A stretch of DNA of 64,000 bases. Source: Channa striata. Its lineage: Eukaryota > Chordata > Actinopteri > Anabantiformes > Channidae. The position numbers and the translations under genes are program-made. How positions within the stretch are numbered: the stretch's first letter is position 1; the number at the start of each line of letters is the position of its first letter. Shown here piece by piece: positions 23,801-34,500 of this stretch. The notes under the pieces are model-generated. The model was not told where the DNA came from and did no database searches. It saw nothing but the letters and a program-made list of their open reading frames with translations. Where the stretch lies: contig CM065168.1 in the NCBI GenBank assembly GCA_033026295.1, forward strand, positions 34,732,875-34,796,874. Direction: 5' to 3'.

Positions 23801-24834
23801 GAAAGTGATCTTGATCTGGAACTCTTGTCCCCGGCGGACGATGAGAAAGTCAGATTGGTACAGGGAGGTGTGGTGATTGACCTTGTTGCTCTCATCTGGT
23901 GTCTTCATCATGTCCACATCCCAGATGTCAAGATACTCTGAATAAACATAATAATATTAACACGATAATAAAAGAAAGTCAAGTCAAGTTTGTGGGTGGT
24001 TTTCCATGAGATTTGGTGTCAACATCAAAAAGTTAATATTTCTGTTTTAGCAGTCAAACTCTAAATAAATGTATTTTTTAAAATATTTAATTATGTGTTT
24101 TAGTCCAAAACTCATTTTGGTAGTTCTTAAAGTATGAGCAGCTATAAAATTATTAAAGTTCAGAGGAAATTGATTTTTAGCGTCAGTGATGTTCCGGCAA
24201 AACAGCTTCACTGTCAGTTTGACGTGTTAATTTACCACAAAACTCCAGTCCCGGCATGTATTTTTGTTACATCTGGATATCTCTCAGTGTGCAGCTGTTT
24301 GACAGTAATACAGTCAGTGGTGTGGCAACAAGCTGCAGGAAGTGAGTAGAATTTATTCTGTTTAGGCGTCATTCATGTGTCAGTCATGCACAAAACCTTC
24401 TGGAAACTGACAAAGTTTATCTTTGCTCTGTCTTGTCATGTCTCGTTTGTCTTTTTGACCCTCACCCTCAAATGTAACTTAGTATCAAGTGGAGCTGACT
24501 TAAGCTCTGTAGTACTTACCTGTAAAGCTTATTATTGGCTTTTTCACAAAGGGAATAACATTCACTCACACATTTGATCGCAGATGTTTTCATATTAACT
24601 TTAGGTTAATATGGCAGAATTACATAAAACTGTGCTCTCACCAGCCAGAGATGGTGTACCAGGTGCTCTCGGGCCCGCAACATCAAAGCGCTCAAACTCA
24701 GGGACATCTGCTGCCTCAAAGTTGGAGCTGGCGGTGGGGGCCAAAGCACGGCCACGGTTGGTCACCTTGGGAGGGGGTCCAGTGGGAGGAGGAGGTGGAT
24801 CAGAGGCAGCCACGGTAGGGTTTTGATCAGACAT
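17979..24834 (-). CDS. f13a1: Coagulation factor XIII A subunit (transglutaminase), 14 coding exons
   Basis: After thrombin and Ca2+ activation, factor XIIIa cross-links fibrin by Gln-Lys isopeptide bonds; it is also an intracellular protein of myeloid cells. Coding exons (high to low): 24834-24642, 23937-23750, 23453-23205, 23092-22974, 22371-22264, 21798-21624, 21147-21009, 20407-20304, 20114-20026, 19889-19736, 19532-19257, 19104-18944, 18768-18632, 18120-17979. Order: activation peptide, beta-sandwich, Cys-His-Asp core, two beta-barrels. Triad spacing (Cys 335, His 394, Asp 417) equals human plus 21. Total is 2234 nt, one short of a multiple of three: exon 3 lacks one base near 23798. Restored length is 744 aa (human 732). 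The first intron separates a non-coding exon, as in other vertebrates. Confidence 0.93.
18305..18614. mobile_element. TA-flanked MITE (Tc1/mariner type) in f13a1 intron 14
   Basis: Terminal inverted repeats of about 30 bp: left arm from 18305, starting CAGTCCCTAGAAAAAGTAAT, and right arm ending at 18614, whose reverse complement starts CAGTCACAAGAAAAAGTAAT. They agree at all but about three positions over 30. TA dinucleotides flank both ends (18303-18304 and 18615-18616), the target duplication of Tc1/mariner elements. At 310 bp with no coding frame, it is non-autonomous. The right end sits only 16 bp from the exon 14 splice donor. Confidence 0.85.
20304..21798 (-). CDS. f13a1: f13a1 exons 7-9: transglutaminase catalytic core
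   Basis: Exon 7 (21798-21624) carries SWTGSTDIL and AQCWVYAAVFNT with the nucleophile Cys (codon 21654-21652). Exon 8 (21147-21009) has LRCLGIPSRVVTNYYSAHDN. Exon 9 (20407-20304) has the His in WNYHCWNE (codon 20400-20398) and the Asp in VVDATPQ (codon 20331-20329). All three catalytic residues are intact. Intron 8 contains a TTTA microsatellite. Confidence 0.93.
20836..20881. repeat. (TTTA)n microsatellite, f13a1 intron 8
   Basis: About 11 uninterrupted TTTA units. Confidence 0.95.
23205..23937 (-). CDS. f13a1: f13a1 exons 3-4: beta-sandwich, with a one-base frameshift
   Basis: Exon 3 encodes EYLDIWDVDMMK, HHTSLYQSDFLIVRRGQEF and QIKITFN in frame. It then breaks at TTCAACGTCC (minus strand, near 23798). 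The -1 frame continues the conserved sequence as RPYKPAEDKFAVEFIIG, and exon 4 goes on with STPQFSKGTYVPVFP and CIVGKYHMYVAV. Without the missing base, translation reaches TAA at 23349-23351 in exon 4. Splice sites are good on both exons. Confidence 0.88.
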
Positions 24835-24871
24835 AGTGACGATAGTTCAGGATGTGTATGTGGCCAGAGGA
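24642..24871 (-). CDS. f13a1: f13a1 exon 2: start codon and proline-rich activation peptide
   Basis: The exon begins at acceptor CTTCCAG (24871) and the ATG is at 24834. The peptide has a PPPPPTGPPP run and then EFERFDVAGPR, followed by APGTPSLAG before the first core residues EYLDIWDV. The Arg of AGPR, residue 56, takes the place of the thrombin site Arg37 of human (VVPR). The propeptide is therefore about 19 residues longer and much richer in proline. Cleavage by thrombin is inferred from position only. Confidence 0.8.
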
Positions 24872-27194
24872 CTGGAAGATCGGAGAAAGGATAGTTTTTA
24901 ATTACTGTCTATTTTTGTAAAAGTTTTTCTGTTTACAGCTTCATGCACTGAATAGTGAGTCAATGCAGTTTCTTATAGCTAAACTTCCATCATGCTCCAT
25001 TAACTCCTGCAGCTGTTTTCAAGTCATCCGATTTACATCTTTGGAAAATGTGGAAACATACGTCAGTGTGTCTAAATAACTGAGTATGAGTGTGTCTTTG
25101 TCCATTTAAGTCAACATTGAAATATTGTCAAAAAAAGTCTTAAAAGTGACCCAAATTCAATTACAGATTAAGAATAATGAGAAGTCCTATGTGCCTTGAA
25201 CACAACAGCAGCGTGAAGTAACACAAGTGGTTTCCATGTGTGATTGTGGGTTGGGGCGGAGGGGAGTTCATAGTCACTCCTCTTCCTGAATCATGCTGGT
25301 AAAGAAAAATACTGTACTTTTAAAGTTTGGTGATTCATTTTCTCATCACAAATACTTTGAATAACATTGGTCAAAACACGGTCTTTCAGTGGTTTTTAGT
25401 TTTGTGATGTCATGTTAATGAAATTGTAATACAAAAAAAAACAATGTCTTCTTCTTCTTTTACTTTAAATAAACACACAGTTTAAATGTTATTAGTAGTT
25501 TATGCATACAGACTTTAAAATATGACGCATTTTGCCAGATTAAGTTAACCTGCAATATATTATCCTTTTCTTGACCAACCTCAACAATAGTTTTGTAATG
25601 AATTCAATTGTAATTAGATTTTTGTGGGTTTTATTGCAACTTTTAGTTAAGTAAAAGTAATCATGTAAATAATTCTTTCACCTCTGATGTTGTGCGTAAA
25701 AAAGGAAAAGATGTGCCAGTTTTTTATGAACAGTAAAGTTAGTCCTGAATATAAAATGAGGCCCTATGTTGAATGTGTATGTTATTAATATTTTCTTAAG
25801 GAATGAATGTGAATATGTTTTCCTTTCCTGCTACAGCAATCATGACTTGTATTTATTATGAATAATGCAGGTTCCATATGACTTGATGTTACTGTCAAAA
25901 CATTTATGTTGCCTTATGCTTTCTAGTAATTATGTGTGTCAGGGTGTTTGTACACCTACCAACCTGCTGTCAGGTCTCATGTCACTGTGCCAGGTGAAGG
26001 TGAAAACAGAACTTTCACTGTGTTAAATCATGACTCATGCAGTTAAACGTCACCCCAAACGCCTCTACTCATGCAGCTCACACCACATTACACAATGGCG
26101 GGGCTCACTCTCAAACAGGTGTTTCTGCCATAAACTTGACGTACTGCGCCCCGTGCATCTTATGAAAACAGCGGCTGTGTATTTGATGGATAATTCTTCT
26201 TCATTTAATCATCATGGCAGTGACCTGCAGTGGCCCTCCTGGAAGCTGGTCGACCACACGTGGGCTGAAAGGTTGATGTAATTTTAGTTCTGTGTTATGT
26301 TTTCACTAAATACACTGATGGTCTTTGTTTACATTCATTTCACACCCAGAGCTCAGTCCAAATCCTGACTGTGGTTAGTTACCGTACAGTAAGTTTTAGT
26401 ATTTTGGTTTTGGCGTTTTTCCCTTTTATAGGTTTTGTTGGTGTAATTATAGTATTTATAATTACACCAACATGAGAGGAAACATACCCCTTCATTTCCA
26501 GAGCACAATGTGACACTTCATATGGCTTATTTTGTCCAGCCATTCAAACGATTAGTGTCCCAAGACAACCTGAAAGTATTCTCATCTGAGCTGCTGCTGT
26601 AACCTTTTCTTTACTGTTTGGCTGAAATGACTTAAATATTTCACTTATGGAGTAGTTCAACTAGAGGTTTGAGTGTGCCTACCATACTTCATTAGAGCTA
26701 GAAATCTTCACATTGCTGAGAAACGTGTTCAATGAAAAAAACATGTGTAAGCACTTTGGTAAATGCTGACACAGTTGAAATGTGTGGTTTAATTGTTCAT
26801 TTTTGTCTTGTAGTGCCCGCGTTTTAGGGCTCGCCATAAAACTTAAACAAGAATTAACTTTACTCACAAAGAAATGTCAGTTACACATCAGCTCTTCGTA
26901 TATCATTCACGTACAGAGGCCAACAATGTGTATTTCAATTTCAATTAGTGAGTTTTATCTAATACTTGATAAAACTTACTAATGTGCTTAGTAGCTTTAG
27001 GTTAAGTGTACAATGGAGCTTTTTTGAGTCCCTTCCAAGATTACACAAGGACTGCAAAACTGTTTCAATGAATCTCAGATGTACCACCAAACATTTAATT
27101 ATTTATATCTGGAAATGATAAACCAAACAAATAGCAAACTGCTGAGGAATTTGGTGCAGGAAAATGTTTGCATCAAAGCAGATCTTTTACTTAC
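24872..27194 (-). other. f13a1: f13a1 intron 1
   Basis: 2.3 kb, AT-rich. Bounded by donor GTAAGTAA (just below 27195) and acceptor CTTCCAG at 24872. Contains a perfect palindrome at 26437-26471. I see no coding frame. Confidence 0.6.
26437..26471. repeat. Perfect 15-bp hairpin
   Basis: Left arm GTTGGTGTAATTATA (26437-26451), loop GTATT, right arm TATAATTACACCAAC (26457-26471). All 15 pairs match. Function unknown; it could be a short palindromic MITE relic. Confidence 0.8.
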
Positions 27195-27272
27195 AAATGA
27201 ATCTTGTCTGTGGAGTTGGAGAGTGGACGTCCTTCAGTTGAATCTGTAGAGTTGATCAGAGTATGTCTGCTG
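27195..27272 (-). other. f13a1: f13a1 exon 1, non-coding 5' UTR
   Basis: The minus strand shows a TATA box at 27308-27301, then about 80 bases of untranslated leader, ending in CATTT with donor GTAAGTAA at 27194. It lacks an ATG that would open a long frame. Factor XIII A genes generally have a non-coding first exon, which fits. The exact transcription start is inferred from the TATA distance. Confidence 0.65.
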
Positions 27273-27300
27273 CTGGTGCTCAGTCAGTCTCATGCGTCTG

Positions 27301-27308
27301 CTTATATA
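27301..27308 (-). promoter_or_regulatory. f13a1: TATA box of f13a1
   Basis: TATATAAG on the minus strand, about 30 bp before the inferred start of the leader exon. Confidence 0.65.
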
Positions 27309-30300
27309 CTGTACAGGCTCAGAGCTGCCAGTGTGTGTGTCTTTGTGTGTAGAAAAACAGTGTTGTTGTGGGTGTAGCTGGTCAGACCAACTTGGGGGCA
27401 GGATGTGGAATCTTTGTACAACCCACAGCTGGATGAGACAGAAAGTGTCACTGACTGATCCAGAGTCTCCCTCAAGATGTCTCTGCTCAGCTGTCAGAGG
27501 GACCACAGCCTGATACAGTGCACACACAAAGTGATCTTCTTCATTTCTGCTCGAACACGGTCATTAGTTTATTAAAACTTTATTCATTGTTTCCCTGTTA
27601 ACACGCTCTTCAGCCTCAGCTGTTTCATGCTATTTGTGCTAAATTAGTGCTACTGTTAATAATGTGAACAGATTAAACATTAGCTGCTAAAATCAACACG
27701 TTGGCGCCTAATTACAGTCCTGCAGAAATGCTAATCTGGTTAAAATAACTATAGTTTTAAAAGGATCTGCCAGGAATTTAATTTTAGATTCAGAACCTAA
27801 AAAAGTGGCTGTCCATGACCTTGTGGACTGTGTGTCATGACAGATTTAGTCTTGCAGTTGGTGTGCTCTATGTTCCCTCATCTTTGATGCTAGTGAGGTT
27901 TGTGGTGGGGTATTTACTAATGCAATATTTTTATTTGAAGGGTTGGTTTTGGTTTGTGTTATCATTTCCATGGGCAGATGTGACTGTTTATCCTACCTGC
28001 TTCTCTTGTTTTTGTTTTTATTTTCAGGCTTTTAGGTTTTGCTCTTATTACATAAATAGATCATGCCAGTTCTTCAAATTACCGAAACTCACTTCTACTG
28101 TTTAAAGTTTTTCCGGGCACAGAGGCCTTTTTTTAAAATTTGCTTCCCTTATCAACAGGAAAACGTGTGTTTGTGCCTTTAAACATTTATAACTCAGCTG
28201 GATAACAAGGATGTGACAATATTGTGGTTAAGGTTTATTTAGCTTAGTGACTGGGTTAAGTTTAAGGAGAGGTTTCAGTAAAAATGACTTCTCTCATTGC
28301 CTGAGCACATTTCACACCGAGAGTCTCATTCGTGAGCACAGGCAAGTAGGAGACAGGCGATGGTGGGGTCAATCATGATCAGGCACAGTACAAGGCAACC
28401 ACGTCTACTGTTAGTACGGCCAATGTGTTCTGCTGTAAAAATGTGAATATGCTGTTAGTGGGCTGCACTTGTTCCTCATGAGCACATGAAAATTATTAGG
28501 TGCAAATGTTTTGCGTGGATTTAAATATGGTGAAATCGTGACAACATTGATCCTTAGGGGCCGAGAGAGTAAAACACAGAGGAAGCTGTAACAGCTGAAC
28601 AGCTGGGTGTTGCACAATACATTTTTTTAACCTTCTATTGTCACAGTGAAACCTGCTACATGACAGGGTTTAATCTGACAGAGAGATCAGTGGTTTGGAG
28701 ACAGTTGTGAGCAGTTATGGCGCAAGCATGTCATGCTAAAATGGGAAGTTGATGTCCCTTTGGTAACCAAGCTGAGTTAACAAGTTTGACAGTCAGTAAT
28801 CTCTAAACCCTGGGGAGCTTTGTATTCGTCTATTTAATACAGCCCCGTAAAATGGATCAGAGCGTGTAAGAGGAGAAATAACATATGAGTAAAGAAAAAA
28901 ATGGCATAAACTACAGGAGCAATTGTGACTGCAAAGTGCTTTAGAAAGTGTTCAACGACTCCTGCAAGTACACCACTGTTTGACCAAATCAATGTGATTC
29001 TGAGGTGTGACCAGCACTACTGCTGTTATTACTATGTGTACCATTACTGTTACTGTCGACAACACTAGCACAATGTAAAATTACCTGATTTCTCTTATTA
29101 TTGCTGCTACCATGTTTGCTGTTATTGTGCTATTATTATTGCTGACATCTGCTCATGAAACGTGTTATATAAAGAACCACATTTATTTACTATTCCTGCC
29201 ACTACTTCATTATTATTGCCACAGTATTACATCTGATACTTTCCACTTTCTGTATTCCCTTTCACATGTATACAGTTTCCTTTTCCATACTGAGGCTCAT
29301 ATTCAAGGGTAATAAAGTGTAAGAAATGACTCCAAGCACAATAAAAGACACAAAAAGTCACTGCTGAAGAGCCAGAGGAGCCATCCCTGGTGGACAAACC
29401 ATCTGCTGCAACTGTGAGAAAGACTTTCCATCAGTTCTACGAAAAATATGAACATGAAATACAGTGGTATAATTTTTCTCTAGGACAGAGAATTATGTGC
29501 TGCAAGAGCTGATTGAAGAAATAAAAAAAACACTGGATGTGCAGTCTTTACTTTACTCTAAGTCTGCTACAGACGTGTAAGCAAATCTAAAACTACTCCA
29601 GCAATAAAATTACAGAGGGAGCACAGTGCTAGCACCACAAGCACTTAAATCCTAATTCCAGGGCAAAGTAATTTGCCAGTGCTAATGCAGATTCATGTGT
29701 TACATTGACAAGAACAACTGTGAGCTTTAGGGTTGATGGTAGAAGTTTGGAGGCTGTTTTTCATGTTCATGATGTGGAGTGTTTTAAAATGCTGGGCAGC
29801 CTCATGTTAGGAGGAAAGTGCTGCCACAGGAAGTCCAATAAAAGTAATTCATTTGACATTTTAAAAAAGCTGCACATATGTGAAAAGCCATCAATCACGG
29901 TAATGTTCACTGAACATTTAACGGACCTCAAAACAACTTTGCCCAGGATAATGATGCCAAATCAATACGTCTCATTCAGTCCTTTCCATAAACAGGATTT
30001 GTTTTTGTTAACCCTGACTGGTGCTCAAGGAACGGGTGAATCATAAAGGACGTGATCCAATGTGTGTGTGTATGTGTGTGTGTGTTTATGGTGCTCACTG
30101 GGCTCAACATGAGAACATGTTGTACCATGTATGCAGCCAGAGACGCCACACGTCCAAGGCGCAATGACACAGGCAGCTCTGCCGTGAAAGCCACAGCCAT
30201 GATGAAAGGATACTGGCTCCTCACACAATACGACAACTGTTAAAGCACAAATGTATCTCTATTTTAGATTGGGATGAATCACAGCTAAGACGTTAATCAA

Positions 30301-31400
30301 TCGTCAGCTGTCCTGTGTAAATAAGGGGAAAATAAAAAAATCCCAAAACTGACACAGTGAGCACAAGCACTGGGGACAAGTTACAGATGATATATTTACA
30401 TTAAGTGCATATGAATCATGACTCTTTGGATAACATAATTTAAATATGATTTTCAATTTCGGAATCAACTTTGTTAAGCTGTTAAAATAATACAATAATA
30501 TTTAGGTCAGCAATATTTGTTTTAATTATGGGGTATTTTTATCTTGACGTTACAAAATCACCACTATATTTCCCTCGTTTTTGTACATGTTTGTACTGTT
30601 TGTGTTTGGATTGTGTGGCGTCCTCTCCGTTTTAAAAACCTAACTAAGGAAGCTGTGTCACAAGTCTTGTGTATGTGTAAATTTAGCTGTGCAAATGGCA
30701 AATAAAGAATATGTTTTGACTTGTTATAGTATGTCATGTCCTGTCCATGTTGGCTTAATAGTTTATTTTCATGTATCATTTGAAATGCTGAAGATTGTGA
30801 GACAGGATCAAAAGCATCAAGAAATAAACGGATGTTGTGGTGAGACTCTTTTGTCAACTGCTTTTAAAAAGTTTAAAAAAACATTTTGCTCTTCCTCATT
30901 TGAAAATTACTCTCAGTTTGTACAATGTAAACATTTAATCGCAAAATCAACAGTCCTGAATGTTGAAATTTAGATGTGAAAACCAGAGATGTGAAAAACA
31001 TTAATTGCACTTTGTCCGAATCTCTGTTTGATGTTATACTTTAAAGACAATTTATAACATATGAGGCAGGAACTCATTACCATAAGACCAAGTTAGCTCT
31101 GTTTCACTTTGCTTGTAGGTGGAGGATACAGAAGTGCCCCACATTAACCACAGAATAGCGTCTCTGCCGCTCCCATCATGACGCCTACTTGTTTTCCACA
31201 CGTTCTGTGTGTGTACAACATACTCATCGGACATGAACGAGCTGCTACATGCAACTACATGCAACATGCATGCGTGCGTGCAATGTCTGTGTGTGTATTA
31301 TTTATGTAGAATCTTTTTGCAAACGTGCAATGTTAACGTGACACAAAAGCTCAACGTGCCATCCGTCAACTTCCTGTCATCTTGAATGAGAAAACCACAG
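27309..31400. other. Intergenic region between f13a1 and the GIMAP gene
   Basis: The two genes are divergent, so this 4.1 kb holds both upstream regions. I see AT-rich sequence, a GT microsatellite at 30061-30085 and no coding frame with a recognisable domain or splice support. No RNA gene recognised. Confidence 0.45.
30061..30085. repeat. (TG)n microsatellite
   Basis: Interrupted TG dinucleotide repeat. Confidence 0.9.
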
Positions 31401-31404
31401 GTGG

Positions 31405-31412
31405 GTCACGTG
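31405..31412 (+). promoter_or_regulatory. E-box in the GIMAP gene promoter region
   Basis: GTCACGTG, a USF/TFE-type E-box (palindromic CACGTG core), lies about 50 bp upstream of a TTTATATC element at 31462-31469 and 180 bp upstream of the first plausible start codon. Its role is inferred from position. Confidence 0.35.
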
Positions 31413-31592
31413 GCCCGGAAAGTGTTTCTGTGTTCAGCGTTTGTGTTGTACGAATTCTCGTTTTATATCAATTGACAGCCAGGGTGTTCTTGTTCCTTTT
31501 TGCAATGACGTAAAAAAAACTCTTCCTGTAAAATACACACAGGAACCAAAAAGAGGAAGAGGAAGGTCAAGAGGAAGAAAGTGGACGTAGAG

Positions 31593-34500
31593 ATGATGGA
31601 CATGAGTGATGAGGATTGCAGTCGTGTCACTTTGGCGAATGGTGGTGAGTTTACCGTTAAGCTCTTACTGGACATTCTTGGTTTATTTAAGTTGTACAAA
31701 TTGACTGTAAGCTTGTGAATTATCATCTACTCTAAAGCTAAAGCAATGGTAATACAACAGTAATACAAGTTTGCACTTCCTGAGACCAAAACTGTAATTA
31801 TATTTTCAATTGTTTCATTCTAAAGAGATAATTTAAAGGTAAAGTATGACATCCAGTTGTAGTAAACTTTGTAGTAAAACAATAACAAAAAGAAAATCAT
31901 CAAGAGCAAAGCAGAGATGACTTATTACTGTCATGTTTCTGTGTTTTTGATCATTCAGCTTATCCAGTACGGTGCACTGAGGAAGTACTTCTCCCTTTGT
32001 TCACAGATGAGAGTCTGCAGGCCGCCATGACTGCCCGAAGCCAGCCTGCCTCCCGCATCACCCCTCCTGTCTCACAGAGAGTCCCTCCTGTTATTCCAGA
32101 ACTTCGACTGGTTCTACTGGGCAGGAAAGGAACCGGGAAGAGTGCAGCAGGCAACACCATTCTTGGAGGAGTAGGGGGTTTTGAGAGTGGGAAACCAACG
32201 GAGGAGTGTGTGAAAAGACGAGCTGATGTGGCTGGGAGAAAAGTCACGGTGGTGGACACACCTGGTTGGGAGTGGTACTACCCACTAAACAGAACCCCTA
32301 ACTGGGTTAGGAGAGAAACTTTACGGAGTGTGTCACTTTGTCCTCCTGGACCTCACGCTGTTCTTCTGGTTGTTCGGTCCTGTGCTTCGGTGATAGAGAA
32401 TTACATCAAGGAGATAGAGGAACACCTGGAGCCACTGGGAAAAGGAGTTTGGGAGCACACCATGCTGCTGTTCACCAGAGGAGACGAACTGGGCCTGGTA
32501 TCCATGGAACAACGGATCCTGTCAAGTGGCCCAGCACTACAGAAACTCCTCCAAAAGTGTGGGAACAGATACCACGTCGTGAATAATCGGATTAAAGGAG
32601 ATGAGACCCAGGTTAAGGAGCTGATAAGGAAGGTGGAGCAGATGGTGGAGGGCAAAAAGGAGGGAGGAAATCATTTAGAGATGAATAATTCGGTCCTGTT
32701 AGGTCTGGAGGCAGACGGGAAAAGACGAGCCAGGGAGAGGCGGAAAAAACAAAGGCAGATGGAGGCACAAATGCAGAGAGGCACCATCAAGGCTGCTCTA
32801 ATGAGTAAGTTCTACCATTTACTTCCACTTTAAATATTACCACACATTTAATAATTTCATCTAATTTCACAATAATGCACAGGAAGCATATTTAAAACAA
32901 ATATCAACACATGTGGGCAGTACGGTGGTGGAATGGTTAATACTACTGCTTCAGAGCTAAAAGGTTCCTGATTTGAATGTGTGTGCAGTCTTCATGTTGC
33001 TTGTGTGGGTTTTCTCTGGGTACTCTGGGTATGTCTGTGAATGCCTCTCTGTGTTGAGATAGACCAGTGACCTGTCAAGGTTGTACCTCGCCTCTTGCCC
33101 AATGACAGCTGAAGTAGGTTCCAGCCCCCCATGACCCTACGCAGAGTAAGTGGTTACAGATAATGGATGGCTGCTTGTTTTTTAAGTTGCACTGATAGAT
33201 TTGTGACCACTAGGGGTCACAGGAACATGCAAAATCCAAACAGAAAAGCCTCTGCCAGCAAGTGGATTTGAACCAGGTGGCATCACTAACCTCTTCACTG
33301 CCATGCTGCCCAGTTTTAACATCCACTTATTTTATTTTATGAAAGTTTTCCACATGGTAGTGACACACTGAATGCAAACAAACTCACTGAAAGTGTCTAC
33401 CTTTAACCCCAATCAGGTGATGGTCCTCAGGGTTCTGAACTAGATGCCCATCAGTCCTTCTCCAAGGCTCCCAGACGTTTACCTGAGGTCAGGCTGGTAC
33501 TCTTGGGTGAGCGGGAAACTGGAAAAAGTTCTGCTGGAAATACTATCCTTGGCCAAATAGGGGTCTTCCAGGCAGGAGCAGTTACAGAGGAGTGTGTTCG
33601 TCACCAGGCGGAGGTTAACATGCGAGTTCTGACTGTGGTGGACACACCAGGGTGGGAGGCTGGTGTGGCTGGCACTACACCAGAGAGAGTAAAGAGGGAG
33701 ATTGTTGGCAGTGTAACCATGTGTCCTCCAGGACCTCATGCACTGCTGCTGACTCTGAGAGTGGACACACTGGTCAGGGCAGACCACATTCGAGAACACC
33801 TGGAGCTTTTGGGTGAGGGTGTATGGAGACACACAATCTTAGTGTTCACGCACGGAGATCAGCTTCGAGAGGGGGTAGATATTAAGCAGCACATCCAGGG
33901 TGGAGGCAGGGATCTGCAGTGGCTGCTGGAAAAATGTAGAGGCAGGTACCATGTCGTCAGTAATGTAGATGGAGGAAGAGGAAGCGAAGGCTCCAATAAA
34001 GTAACAGAACTCCTAGAGAAGGTGGAAAAAATGGCGACAATGAACAGATGTGAGGCTTTCTCAAGTCTGGTTCAGGAGGTCAGAGACCTGAGCCGACAAA
34101 GGACTGAGAAGTTCAACCAGCGACTGAAAGACATAGGAGATAAGATGCTTCGTCAAGAGAATGAGTTAAGGAATATGAGAGACAGGGAGATGAAAAGCAT
34201 TAGATGGTTTTTTGACCGAAAAAAGAAGGTAAAATCACCTGGGAAAGCAGACATTCAACGGGAAGAAGAGGAGGATGAGGACAGGCGGATCGGTGACAAG
34301 AAGAATGAATTTGGAGAGTTAGAGGAAAGGATGAGATGGCTAACAGAGGATAAAGAGAGAGAAATACAGGATCTGAGCATAGAAAATGAGAGAATTCGTG
34401 TTGCATTAAGCCAAAGTATAAAAGAAAAAGAACATGCAATTTACAACCTGGATCTAAAAGAGAGAGAGATTGATGAACTGAAGGAAAGAAATGACGAGCA

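Noticed and set aside
29705..30046. 113-codon plus-strand open frame
   Set aside because: No conserved motif, no promoter or splice context; it ends next to a GT microsatellite.
33020..33170. tRNA gene in the GIMAP intron
   Set aside because: Box A and B-like motifs belong to a divergent tRNA-derived SINE; no intact cloverleaf or anticodon stem could be drawn.
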